Part shown: positions 33,634-42,600 of the stretch, piece after piece
Layout of the letters: the number at the start of each line of letters is the position of its first letter
Numbering within the stretch: position 1 is the first letter of the stretch
Source: an uncultured Clostridium sp.
Lineage (GTDB): Bacteria; Bacillota; Clostridia; Lachnospirales; Lachnospiraceae
Reading direction: 5' to 3'
Assembly (NCBI GenBank): GCA_900551135.1
Contig: URUX01000001.1
Location: 1 to 47,298, forward strand
Length of the DNA: 47,298 bases
Program-made: the position numbers and the translations under genes
Notes under the pieces: model-generated
Database searches by the model: none
Told to the model about the DNA's origin: nothing
Seen by the model: the letters and a program-made list of their open reading frames with translations, nothing else

Positions 33634-34689
33634 ATGGAAAAAAAGACGGTAGCAGTTTTGTTTGGAGGCCAGTCCTCAGAACATGTAGTTTCCTGCATGT
33701 CGGCTGCAAACGTAGTAGAACAGATTGACACAGATAAATATAATCTTCTGCTGATAGGGATTACGGAGGATGGCCGCTGGCTGAAAGCGCCGTCACTGGA
33801 TTCGATTCGGGACGGAAGCTGGAAAGAAAGCAGGGCAGAAGCGGTGATTCTTCCAGATGCCACAAAAAAATGTGCATTAATTAAAGAGGGAAGTTCCTGG
33901 CAGGAGGTTGCTATAGACGGAGCGTTTCCGGTTCTTCACGGGCTGTATGGAGAAGACGGCACGGTTCAGGGCTTGTTTGAACTGGCCCGCATTCCCTATG
34001 TAGGCTGCGGCGTACTGGCTTCCGCGGTTTCCATGGATAAACTGTATACCAAGATTATTGTAGATGATCTGGGGATTCGCCAGGCGGCTTATGAGCCTGT
34101 GATGAAAGAACAGCTGACCCATATGGATGAAGTGGTAAGCCGCATAGAAGCCAGATTTTCTTATCCGGTATTTATTAAGCCCAGCAACGCAGGATCATCG
34201 AAAGGCGTTTCCAAGGCAGAAGACAGAGAGAGCCTGATCGAAGGCCTTTGGGAAGCGGCACGGCACGACAGAAAGATTCTGGTAGAAGAAACCATTGTGG
34301 GCCGGGAAATCGAGTGCGCTGTTTTTGGAGGCGGTTCGGTACCGGTGGAGGCCTCTGGTGTCGGAGAGATTTTAGCTGCTGCTGATTTCTATGATTTTGA
34401 TGCAAAGTATTATAATGCAGAGTCCAGGACGGTAGTCGATCCGGAACTGCCTGGAGACGCTGCCGAGACAGTCAGAAAAAATGCGGCGGCTATTTTCAGC
34501 GCGGTAGACGGCTATGGCCTTGCCCGCGTGGACTTCTTTGTGAAAGAGGAGGGAGAAGTAGTCTTTAATGAAATCAATACGCTGCCTGGATTTACAGCGA
34601 TCAGTATGTATCCTATGCTTTGGGAAGCAAGAGGCATTGATAAAAAAACTCTGGTGAACCGGCTGATTGAGCACGGTCTGGCACGTTAG
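33634..34689 (+). CDS. ddl: D-alanine--D-alanine ligase
   Basis: A 351-residue ATP-grasp enzyme that makes the D-Ala-D-Ala dipeptide for peptidoglycan. The first domain starts VAVLFGGQSSEHVVSCMSA and has LHGLYGEDGTVQGLFELARI. The ATP-grasp region includes VFIKPSNAGSSKGVSKAED and ILVEETIVGREIECAVFG, and the last motif is VVFNEINTLPGFTAISMYP. Nothing suggests D-Ala-D-Lac specificity of the Van type, though this was not tested. It is followed by murI 46 bases later, forming a small cell-wall unit. Confidence 0.96.
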   Translation: MEKKTVAVLFGGQSSEHVVSCMSAANVVEQIDTDKYNLLLIGITEDGRWLKAPSLDSIRDGSWKESRAEAVILPDATKKCALIKEGSSWQEVAIDGAFPVLHGLYGEDGTVQGLFELARIPYVGCGVLASAVSMDKLYTKIIVDDLGIRQAAYEPVMKEQLTHMDEVVSRIEARFSYPVFIKPSNAGSSKGVSKAEDRESLIEGLWEAARHDRKILVEETIVGREIECAVFGGGSVPVEASGVGEILAAADFYDFDAKYYNAESRTVVDPELPGDAAETVRKNAAAIFSAVDGYGLARVDFFVKEEGEVVFNEINTLPGFTAISMYPMLWEARGIDKKTLVNRLIEHGLAR

Positions 34690-34735
34690 CCGCCTTCAGG
34701 AGTGAGAAGTTAAGCAATCAGGAGGGAAGAACCAG

Positions 34736-35557
34736 ATGACAGACAGAAATGCCTCCATTGGCGTTTTTGATTCCGGCGTTGGAGGCCTTACCGTGGCCAG
34801 AGAGATTATTCGCCAGATGCCGGATGAAAGAATGATCTATTTTGGAGATACGGCCAGAGTTCCTTATGGAAGCAAGTCTAAGGACAATATTATCCGGTTT
34901 TCCAAACAGATAATCCGTTTTTTGAAAAGCAAGCAGGTAAAGGCCATTGTAATTGCCTGCAATACAGCCAGTGCCTATGCGCTGGAGGAAGTAAAAAGAG
35001 AATTGGACATTCCGATTATCGGAGTGATTCGGGCCGGGGCTGTCAGCGCTGTAAAGGCAACCCAAAATGGAAAGATTGGTATTATTGGCACAGAGGGAAC
35101 CATCCGCAGCGGTATTTATGAAACCGTTATAAAAGAATTGATGCCGGATGCGCGGGTAACAGGAAAAGCCTGTCCTCTGCTGGTACCGCTGGTAGAAGAG
35201 GGACTGTTTCACGATTCTGTTACCGATGAGATTGCGTCCCGTTATCTCAGTGAATTGAAATCCAGATATGTAGATACGCTGGTTCTGGGCTGTACCCATT
35301 ATCCGCTGCTTCGTTCCACCATCAAGCGGCTTATGGGAGAAGAGGTGACTCTGGTGAATCCAGCATACGAAACAGCCATTGAACTGAGAGATTTACTGGA
35401 AGAAAAAGATTTGCTCTGTGATGAAGGAGCAGCAGAAGCTGGAGAAAAGTATCAGTTTTATGTCAGTGATTTGGCGGAGAAATTCACCAATTTTGCCTCT
35501 GCTATTCTTCCGGAGCAGGTACGGGAAACCAAAAAGATAGATATTGAAACCTATTAA
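34736..35557 (+). CDS. murI: Glutamate racemase
   Basis: A 273-residue enzyme that turns L-glutamate into D-glutamate for peptidoglycan. It begins ASIGVFDSGVGGLTVAREI, has YFGDTARVPYG, the first catalytic cysteine in IACNTASAYAL and the second in VLGCTHYPLL. Length is normal. A GGAGGGAAG site precedes ATG 34736. The stop codon lies within the 10-bp direct repeat that borders mobile element D, so the element inserted just at the end of the gene without damaging it. Confidence 0.96.
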   Translation: MTDRNASIGVFDSGVGGLTVAREIIRQMPDERMIYFGDTARVPYGSKSKDNIIRFSKQIIRFLKSKQVKAIVIACNTASAYALEEVKRELDIPIIGVIRAGAVSAVKATQNGKIGIIGTEGTIRSGIYETVIKELMPDARVTGKACPLLVPLVEEGLFHDSVTDEIASRYLSELKSRYVDTLVLGCTHYPLLRSTIKRLMGEEVTLVNPAYETAIELRDLLEEKDLLCDEGAAEAGEKYQFYVSDLAEKFTNFASAILPEQVRETKKIDIETY

Positions 35558-35719
35558 AAGTAACAGTTCAGCCATGCGAAGATTCAGACAGAAAAAGGCG
35601 TTGAAAGCTTGTTTTCATAAGAATTTTCCTGTCTGAATCTTCATAGGGCGGACGCCTGACGCTTCTTGTCCGCTGTAAGCGGGCAAGAAGATGTGTGGCT
35701 GAACTGTTACTATTAAAAG
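35551..35719. repeat. 10-bp direct repeats flanking element D (probable target-site duplication)
   Basis: CTATTAAAAG occurs at 35551-35560 and again at 35710-35719. Both copies touch the ends of the palindromic element at 35561-35709 with no base left over. The left copy contains the murI stop codon. Confidence 0.85.
35561..35709. mobile_element. MITE-like palindromic element, copy D (149 bp)
   Basis: Ends are TAACAGTTCAGCC (35561-35573) and GGCTGAACTGTTA (35697-35709), a perfect 13-bp terminal inverted repeat. Inside, GAAGATTCAGACAG (35578-35591) is mirrored by CTGTCTGAATCTTC (35629-35642), giving a long inner hairpin, followed by a second hairpin-forming part (CTTCTTGTCCGC and GCGGGCAAGAAG). 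The element encodes no protein. Flanked by a perfect 10-bp direct repeat, it looks like a recent non-autonomous insertion. The enzyme that moves it is not in the window. Confidence 0.85.
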
Positions 35720-35770
35720 ACTATCCTAAATACAGTAGTTTACAGACTAATTTGGAAAGCAGGAGGCAAT

Positions 35771-36217
35771 ATGACAAAAGATGTACTCGTCACAGTCAGC
35801 GGACTTCAGACCATGGGCGGTGAGAGCGATCAGATTCAGGTCATTACCGCAGGAAATTATTATCAGAAAAATGGAAAACACTATATTGTTTATGATGAGA
35901 TGATAGAAGGATTTGATGGTCCGGTTAAAAACACAATTAAAGTAGGAGAAGATACCATGGATGTGATTAAACATGGCGTTGCCAGTGTCCACATGGTGTT
36001 TGAAAAAGATAAAAAGCGAATCGCTTCCTATACGACTCCCATGGGAGAAATGGTCATTGGTTTAAACACCACCAATATCCAGGTGGAAGAAGAGGAAGAC
36101 GCTTTAAAGGTGCAGGTCAATTATTCCCTGGATATTAATTATGAACACGTATCGGAGTGCAACATTGTAGTCAGCGTCCAGTCCAAAGGACAGGCGGCGA
36201 TACATTTAATGAGTTAA
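35771..36217 (+). CDS. DUF1934 (YwiB-like) protein
   Basis: A 148-residue cytoplasmic protein of the DUF1934 family, a calycin-like beta barrel. It begins KDVLVTVSGLQTMGGESDQI, has YYQKNGKHYIVYDE and ends with the strand region VNYSLDINYEHVSECNIVV. The function of the family is unknown. In Bacillus the homologue ywiB is followed by argS; here a terminator and an unrelated cassette follow. A good AGGAGG site precedes ATG 35771. It has no clear promoter of its own, and may be read from ddl-murI across element D. Confidence 0.88.
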   Translation: MTKDVLVTVSGLQTMGGESDQIQVITAGNYYQKNGKHYIVYDEMIEGFDGPVKNTIKVGEDTMDVIKHGVASVHMVFEKDKKRIASYTTPMGEMVIGLNTTNIQVEEEEDALKVQVNYSLDINYEHVSECNIVVSVQSKGQAAIHLMS

Positions 36218-36222
36218 AATAC

Positions 36223-36269
36223 AAAAGAAGCCATGATATTGCAGGACAATAAAAATGGCTTCTTTTTTT
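36223..36269 (+). terminator. Intrinsic terminator after DUF1934
   Basis: AAAAGAAGCCAT (36223-36234) pairs perfectly with ATGGCTTCTTTT (36255-36266) over a 20-base loop, and the T-run continues to 36269. Confidence 0.92.
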
Positions 36270-36316
36270 AAATAAATAGGTTTAAATAACAGCTTAACAA
36301 ACACTTAATAAAATAA

Positions 36317-36345
36317 TTGCTATGTGTTATTGATTGTGATATACT
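36317..36345 (+). promoter_or_regulatory. Promoter of the nitrilase-like cassette
   Basis: TTGCTA (36317-36322), 17-bp spacer, TATACT (36340-36345), 40 bases before the first start codon. Confidence 0.65.
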
Positions 36346-36384
36346 CAATATGTAACGTTTCGACAAGATCATCACGGTAAGGAG

Positions 36385-37436
36385 ATGATGACTTTGTATC
36401 AAAAAATTTATAATAGCATGGCGGTGATTATACGAAAAATAGAAGATAGGGCTCAAAAGGATAAGACTTTTTTAGGGCGGTTTCGCAGCTATGATAAACA
36501 GAAAGCGCAGACAATCTTGTGGGAAAAAATTCCTCTTTTATTTGAACAAGATGGGAGTGGATATAAGGAGATAGGAACTCGGGAGTTGGAACACTGGGAG
36601 GATGCAGATCAATTTATCAGCCAGTGCGATGATGATTTTGTGCTGGCATATTTGCTGCTTCAGATGGATTTGGCAATTGAAAAACGAATCCGATCAGAAG
36701 GAGAATTGTCCAATAAGATTCGCATCCTAGAGGCTTTAAACAGCAACCATAACGAAACGGCAATTATAATCCTCCCACAATTGGCCTTTTTTTGGGAGAG
36801 GAGCGGCAGAGGAACACAGCATTCTTGTTTGATGCTGATGAAGACAGTTATCCCGCAATTATTGTAATGCCTTCTGTCTGGAAAGCAAAAGTGAATAGCG
36901 CTGCAATTTTGACCGGATACGAAGAGGAGGTCTGCACCCAGCAGAAACAGTATCCTTATGATGGGCCTATTGTCCCAGAGGGTGTTGCCTTGCTGGAAGA
37001 TATAGAACCGGATAAGACGTTATATTTGCTCCATTGTCAGGGAATTGGAAGAATGGCGATAATGATTTGCAAGGATTTTTTGATAACGGAATATCTGAAT
37101 ATGCTGTTGGAAATAGTAAGAGTAAGTCTGATTTTAGTTCCATCCATGACGACGGGAGAGTACGATTTTAAGACAAATATCCATTCGTGTGAACATGCAG
37201 ACTGCTGCGTTGTACAGGCGAATTGCTGCTCGGCCAGATGGATGGTAAAAGAAGAACACAGGATAAAACCAGATACCTGTGGCTATTGTCTGAAAAGTGG
37301 AAAAAATCAGAACCCCAGATATTGGGGAGAGGCGAATATAATTCCGCTGGAGAGGCCGAAACTGTGCAGAACTGGCGCATGTGAAGAAGGGTGTTTGTTT
37401 TGGCAGGATTTTTATTACAAGAGAAAAAGAAGCTGA
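36385..37436 (+). pseudogene. Nitrilase-like (carbon-nitrogen hydrolase fold) protein, frame change at a T7 run
   Basis: Frame one runs from 36385 to a stop at 36867; similarity leaves it at about 36790 and continues one frame back (LGEERQRNTAFLFDADEDSY) to the stop at 37436. The change falls in CCTTTTTTTGGG; one more T, or a -1 slip, would give a continuous protein of about 350 residues. The first 115 residues are helical and unknown. The second part resembles nitrilase: ETAIIILPQLAFL for the first strand, GRMAIMICKDFLITEYL with the Cys nucleophile (codon 37068-37070), then LILVPSMTTGEYDF and CCVVQANCCSARW. The first-strand catalytic Glu seems to be Gln in LPQL. AAGGAG touches ATG 36385, so ATG 36388 or TTG 36394 may be the real start. 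First gene of a three-gene cassette. Confidence 0.6.
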
Positions 37437-37449
37437 AAGGAGGACTTAT

Positions 37450-38229
37450 ATGAAGTGGGACATAGAATTGTGCCGCCAGATTAGTGAGATTCATAACAGG
37501 GATATGTCCTCAGGGGAAGCCCGTCAATGGGAAGAGCGATTGATGGAGTTAAATAAGGAATACATGTATGAACTGATGCGGCTTTACCAAAAAGGGGACA
37601 AAGAACAGATGTATTCGATGCTGCGCCAGGGACAGAAGATTTCCAAGGCATTTGAGTATTCTGCGGAAAACAGCCAGCGGCTGCTGGCATACTATATGGG
37701 GCTGTTAGGTGGAATTACTTACGAGGCAGGTTTTTTGTTTCGGGATATGGCAGAGAAAAGAGAGTTCCCTATAGTAATGAAAGGGCTGTGTGCAAAAGCT
37801 CATTACAGCAATATATTGAAGTACTTATACCGGCATCCTTCGGCCCGTCATAAAGATATTGTAGAGTTTGAAAAAATTAAACCAGGTTTTCTTACGACTA
37901 TTATGAGAGATTTGGAAAAAAATGGGGCTGTAAAAAAATACTGCAGTGGGAAGGCGGTGTTCTATGAACTGACTATTGATGGAAAGGAATTTGTCGGGGC
38001 TTTAGAAGAAATGGATAATGACAGAGTTCCGCCGGATTATCTGGGAATGGCAAAGACTGGAATAAGGCCAGAACAGAACACAGCGCCTGGGTATCTGGAA
38101 AAAAGTCGGGCAGCCAAATTAGTGAAAACAAGGGATGCAGAAAAATTTGTGGCTGTCCATTATTTAGAGGCAAATAGGGAAAGAAAGCTGAAGAATAGAG
38201 ACGTATATAGCCAAAAAATGATTATATAA
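37450..38229 (+). CDS. Hypothetical protein with a central winged-helix domain
   Basis: A 259-residue protein. The N-terminal 110 residues are helical and charged (EARQWEERLMELNKEYMYEL). Residues of about 115-185 look like a MarR- or PadR-like winged helix: ILKYLYRHPSARHKDIVEFE, then FLTTIMRDLEKNGAVKKYCS with FYELTIDGKEFV forming the wing and the usual TxxGxxF ending. The C-terminus is basic and probably unstructured. The start is ATG 37450, seven bases after a strong AAAGGAGGA. It may act as regulator of the cassette or as a nucleic-acid sensing subunit. No family name can be given. Confidence 0.7.
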   Translation: MKWDIELCRQISEIHNRDMSSGEARQWEERLMELNKEYMYELMRLYQKGDKEQMYSMLRQGQKISKAFEYSAENSQRLLAYYMGLLGGITYEAGFLFRDMAEKREFPIVMKGLCAKAHYSNILKYLYRHPSARHKDIVEFEKIKPGFLTTIMRDLEKNGAVKKYCSGKAVFYELTIDGKEFVGALEEMDNDRVPPDYLGMAKTGIRPEQNTAPGYLEKSRAAKLVKTRDAEKFVAVHYLEANRERKLKNRDVYSQKMII

Positions 38230-38230
38230 G

Positions 38231-38884
38231 ATGGGTGAAGATATGAATGAATTAATGAAAAAAATGGAGGAAGTATTAAGCGAGATCGAAGGAAAGATGA
38301 CGCATGATGACTTGGAAAAAATTCAGGACTTGTCAGAGATTCAAGATTCTAGACTGAGAGACAGTATAAATGAACTTATCTTTGTTTTGAGAGTTCTCTT
38401 AAAACAGATGGTTTCAGATGAGGTGAAAGAAAAACTGGCAAATTGTCTGGGAAATGCGCTGGCGGAAAGAATTATAGGGATGACAGAACAATCTTTAGAA
38501 TATTATTATGCTATGGCTCCTATTCGAAATATCGAAGGGGAAAAAAACGAGACGGTCTCTAATATTATTTCTTTTGTCTTTAACAAATATATATTGCGAT
38601 ATGAGAAAAACTACTTTACAGCAGCGCTGGAATACGGGCTTGAAGGAGAAGAGTTAAAAAAGATTGCAAGGTGCCTGGATGTGCTGGTTTCTTATTATGT
38701 TCAAAAACATTATGGCCGCCAGACCATAGCGGAAGATTTGAAAGATGAAACTGGTCTGGATGAAGGGACGATTGATATAATTGTAAATCTAATAGAAGAA
38801 AATTATCAAAAGCTGCAGTTTAATGAAATTTTGGATCATCTGAGCTATCTGGGCGATAGGGTTGCAGATGTGGAATCATTATAA
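38231..38884 (+). CDS. Hypothetical all-helical acidic protein
   Basis: A 217-residue protein of unknown family. It is helical throughout and acidic, with an N-terminal coiled-coil-like part (MNELMKKMEEVLSEIEGKMT) and no membrane segments or enzyme motif. The segment GRQTIAEDLKDETGLDEGTI may be a small helix-turn-helix. It starts one base after the preceding stop, so translation is probably coupled; ATG 38243 is an alternative start with equal support. Last gene of the cassette, directly before a strong terminator. Confidence 0.7.
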   Translation: MGEDMNELMKKMEEVLSEIEGKMTHDDLEKIQDLSEIQDSRLRDSINELIFVLRVLLKQMVSDEVKEKLANCLGNALAERIIGMTEQSLEYYYAMAPIRNIEGEKNETVSNIISFVFNKYILRYEKNYFTAALEYGLEGEELKKIARCLDVLVSYYVQKHYGRQTIAEDLKDETGLDEGTIDIIVNLIEENYQKLQFNEILDHLSYLGDRVADVESL

Positions 38885-38888
38885 ATAC

Positions 38889-38932
38889 AAATCAAGCAGG
38901 AGACGGTCAGTTACCGTCTCCTGCTTGATTTT
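38889..38932. terminator. Strong terminator closing the cassette
   Basis: Perfect 19-bp inverted repeat (38889-38907 and 38913-38931, core CAAGCAGGAGACGGT) with a 5-base loop and a short T-run. It can also serve the convergent gene ending at 38954. Confidence 0.93.
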
Positions 38933-38953
38933 AAACTGTCTGAACAGCTTTCA

Positions 38954-39424
38954 TTATGCTTCTTTTTTGTCTTTCTTCCAGAACATCAGCTTGTCTCTTA
39001 AGCGTTTCTTCTTTGGTGCAGGCTGAATAGCTTTGCCGCGGACGCTTTTCAGTTCGGTGATGTAAAGCCCGCTGATAACAACTTTGGCTTCGCTCTTAAC
39101 CGGAAGAACCTGATAAACTTTCTCATCTGCGATGAGAGTTACAATCTTGGGACCAACCTTGGCTTTTACAATCGGCAGCTTTGCCCAGCGCATATATTTT
39201 GGGGTCTGCTCATAAACCATCTTGGGAAGGCCGGACTCTTTGATTTTTAACTTCTTTTTGTCGATTACCAGGATTGAGACAGTCTGCTTGGCAGCTTCCA
39301 TCATAGACTGGGATGCGGCCTGCTTCTTCTCTAACTTACGTCCGAAGTAGTACAGAACTCCCAGAATGATTGCAGCGATAAGCAGAATCCAAAGGATAAC
39401 ATTCAAAATTAAACTCCAGTTCAT
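38954..39424 (-). CDS. Hypothetical single-pass membrane protein upstream of rpoB
   Basis: A 156-residue protein with one N-terminal membrane helix (ILNVILWILLIAAIILGVLY) and a basic cytoplasmic part. A middle stretch of short strands follows (QTVSILVIDKKKLKIKES, then KIVTLIADEKVYQVLPVKSE). The C-terminus is very rich in Lys (PAPKKKRLRDKLMFWKKDKK). No family is recognised. It starts at ATG 39424 behind TTGGAGGT, about ten bases upstream, and diverges from rpoB. The basic tail suggests contact with membrane lipids or nucleic acid, which is inference only. Confidence 0.75.
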   Translation of the reverse strand: MNWSLILNVILWILLIAAIILGVLYYFGRKLEKKQAASQSMMEAAKQTVSILVIDKKKLKIKESGLPKMVYEQTPKYMRWAKLPIVKAKVGPKIVTLIADEKVYQVLPVKSEAKVVISGLYITELKSVRGKAIQPAPKKKRLRDKLMFWKKDKKEA

Positions 39425-39522
39425 CGGGCAATACCTCCAACAGTTTCCTTATGTATAGGTAAGAGTATACCATTTTTAATGAAAAAACGCAAGCAAAAGT
39501 AAATTTTCTCTTAAGATTACGC

Positions 39523-39551
39523 TTGACAGCTTGACAACTATATGGTAAACT
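39523..39551 (+). promoter_or_regulatory. Promoter of rpoB-rpoC
   Basis: TTGACA (39523-39528), 17-bp spacer, extended -10 TGGTAAACT (-10 at 39546-39551). A second TTGACA at 39532-39537 lies within the spacer. The leader before the start codon at 39646 is about 90 bases long. Confidence 0.75.
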
Positions 39552-39645
39552 GGAATGTGCACTATTGTGGCAATTTAGGCCTTTACGGGTCAATTGCGCC
39601 CAAAAATAAAACGTGAAAGAAAAAGAAAACAGGGGTGAAACGTCA

Positions 39646-42600
39646 ATGGAGAAAAGCAAGATGCGTCCGGTGCCGGCCGGTAAGAGCGTAAGAATGAGCT
39701 TCTCAGGACAGAAAGAAGTCTTAGAGATGCCAAACCTGATTGAGATTCAGAAAAACTCCTATCAGTGGTTCTTAGACGAAGGACTCAAGGAAGTGTTTGA
39801 AGACATCTCTCCGATTGCAGATTTTGCAGGTCATTTAAGCCTGGAATTTGTGGACTTTACATTATGTAAGGATGACATTAAGTACACCATCGAAGAGTGC
39901 AAAGAGAGAGACGCTACTTATGCAGCGCCTTTAAAGGTAAGAGTGAGACTTTGCAACAAAGATAAAGATGAGATTAATGAACATGAGATTTTCATGGGCG
40001 ATCTTCCGCTTATGACTGACACAGGCTCTTTCGTTATCAATGGAGCAGAGCGAGTTATCGTTAGCCAGTTGGTTCGTTCACCTGGCATCTACTACGGGAT
40101 TGCCCACGACAAGGTAGGAAAAGAACTGTACAGCTGTACCGTTATTCCGAACCGTGGCGCCTGGTTAGAGTACGAGACGGATTCTAACGATATTTTCTAT
40201 GTCCGCGTAGACCGTACCAGAAAAGTTCCGGTTACAGTATTGATTCGTGCACTGGGTTATGGTACAAACGCAGAGATTATTGATTTGTTCGGTGAAGAGC
40301 CGAAATTGCTGGCCAGCTTTGGTAAGGATACTTCCGATAATTACCAGGATGGCTTATTAGAGTTATATAAAAAGATCCGTCCAGGCGAGCCGTTATCCGT
40401 TGATAGTGCAGAAAGCTTGCTTAACAGCATGTTCTTTGACCCCAGAAGATATGATTTGGCAAAAGTAGGCCGTTATAAATTTAATAAAAAACTGGCATTT
40501 AAGAATCGAATCAAAGGCCATACCCTGGCGGAAGATGTCGTTGACACCACCACCGGAGAGATTCTGGCAGAGGCCGGCACCAAGCTGGATAAGGAAATGG
40601 CAGATAAGATTCAGAATGCAGCAGTTCCGTTTGTATGGATTGAAGGACCGGAGCGCAGGCAGAAAGTTCTGTCCAATATGATGGTAGATCTGGCTTCCTA
40701 TGTTTCCTTTGATCCGGAAGAGGTTGGAGTTACAGAGTTAGTTTACTATCCTGTACTGGAATCTATCCTGTCAGAAGTTGGAACTTCCGATGAGGAAGAG
40801 TTGAAATCAGCCATCCGCCGCAGTATTCACGAACTGATTCCAAAGCATATTACCAAGGAAGATATTCTGGCTTCCATTAACTACAATATGCATCTGGAAG
40901 AAGAAGTGGGAAATGCAGACGACATTGACCATCTGGGCAACCGTCGTATCCGTGCAGTCGGAGAACTGCTTCAGAATCAGTACCGCATCGGTTTGTCCCG
41001 TATGGAACGTGTGGTAAGAGAGCGTATGACCACTCAGGATATGGAGGGAATCACTCCGCAGTCCTTAATTAATATTAAACCGGTAACTGCTGCAGTTAAA
41101 GAGTTCTTTGGCAGTTCCCAGCTGTCCCAGTTTATGGATCAGAACAACCCGCTGGCTGAACTGACCCATAAGAGACGTCTGTCTGCATTAGGTCCTGGCG
41201 GTCTGTCCAGAGATCGTGCCGGATTCGAGGTTCGAGACGTACATTACACCCATTACGGACGTATGTGCCCGATCGAGACTCCTGAAGGACCGAACATCGG
41301 TCTGATTAACTCTCTGGCAACTTATGCAAGGGTAAATGAATATGGATTTATTGAGGCGCCTTACCGCGTTCTGGACAAGTCCGATCCGTTAAATCCGGTT
41401 GTAACCGACGAGGTTGTATACCTGACTGCTGACGAAGAAGATAACTTCGTAGTTGCACAGGCGAACGAGCCGTTAGACGAGGACGGACATTTCGTTCATA
41501 ATAACGTATCCGGACGTTTCCGCGAGGAGACATCCGAGTTCCAGAAAAAGAGAATCGACCTGATGGACGTTTCCCCGAAGATGGTATTCTCTGTGGCAAC
41601 TTCCATGATTCCGTTCCTGGAGAACGACGACGCAAACCGTGCGCTGATGGGTTCCAACATGCAGCGTCAGGCAGTGCCGCTGTTATCAACCGAAGCGCCT
41701 GTTGTCGGTACTGGTATTGAGAACAAGGCAGCAGTTGACTCCGGCGTGTGCGTAGTGGCTAAAAATGCTGGTGTGGTAGAGAGATCTGCTTCTAATGAGA
41801 TTATCATTAAGAGAGACTCTGACGGCAACCGCGATGTATACCATCTGACCAAATTTAAGAGAAGCAACCAGTCCAACTGCTACAATCAGAAGCCGATTGT
41901 ATATAAAGGCAACCATGTACAGGCTGGAGAGGTTATTGCAGACGGCCCGTCCACTTCCAAGGGCGAGATTGCTCTGGGCAAGAACCCGTTAATCGGATTT
42001 ATGACCTGGGAAGGTTATAACTACGAGGATGCGGTTCTCTTAAGCGAGCGTCTGGTTCAGGAAGACGTATATACTTCCGTTCATATTGAGGAATACGAGG
42101 CAGAAGCCCGTGATACCAAGCTGGGACCGGAAGAAATTACCCGCGACGTTCCAGGCGTAGGTGAAGATGCATTAAAAGACCTGGATGAGAGAGGAATTAT
42201 CCGTATTGGTGCAGAAGTCCGCGCCGGCGATATTCTGGTTGGCAAGGTAACTCCTAAGGGAGAAACTGAACTGACTGCAGAAGAAAGACTGCTTCGTGCA
42301 ATCTTTGGCGAGAAGGCCAGAGAAGTCCGCGACACTTCCTTAAAAGTACCTCACGGCGCATACGGCATCATTGTAGACGCTAAGGTATTTACCAGAGAAA
42401 ATGGAGACGAACTGTCACCAGGCGTAAATGAGACTGTCCGTATCTACATTGCTCAGAAGAGAAAGATTTCTGTAGGCGATAAGATGGCAGGACGTCACGG
42501 AAACAAGGGTGTCGTTTCCCGTGTACTTCCAGTAGAAGATATGCCATTCCTTCCAAACGGCCGTCCTCTGGACATCGTGCTGAATCCTCTGGGCGTACCT

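Noticed and set aside
36385..37436. Reverse transcriptase-nitrilase type defence protein (DRT/UG class)
   Set aside because: The region before the nitrilase-like part is only about 115 residues long and shows no polymerase motif such as the YxDD box.
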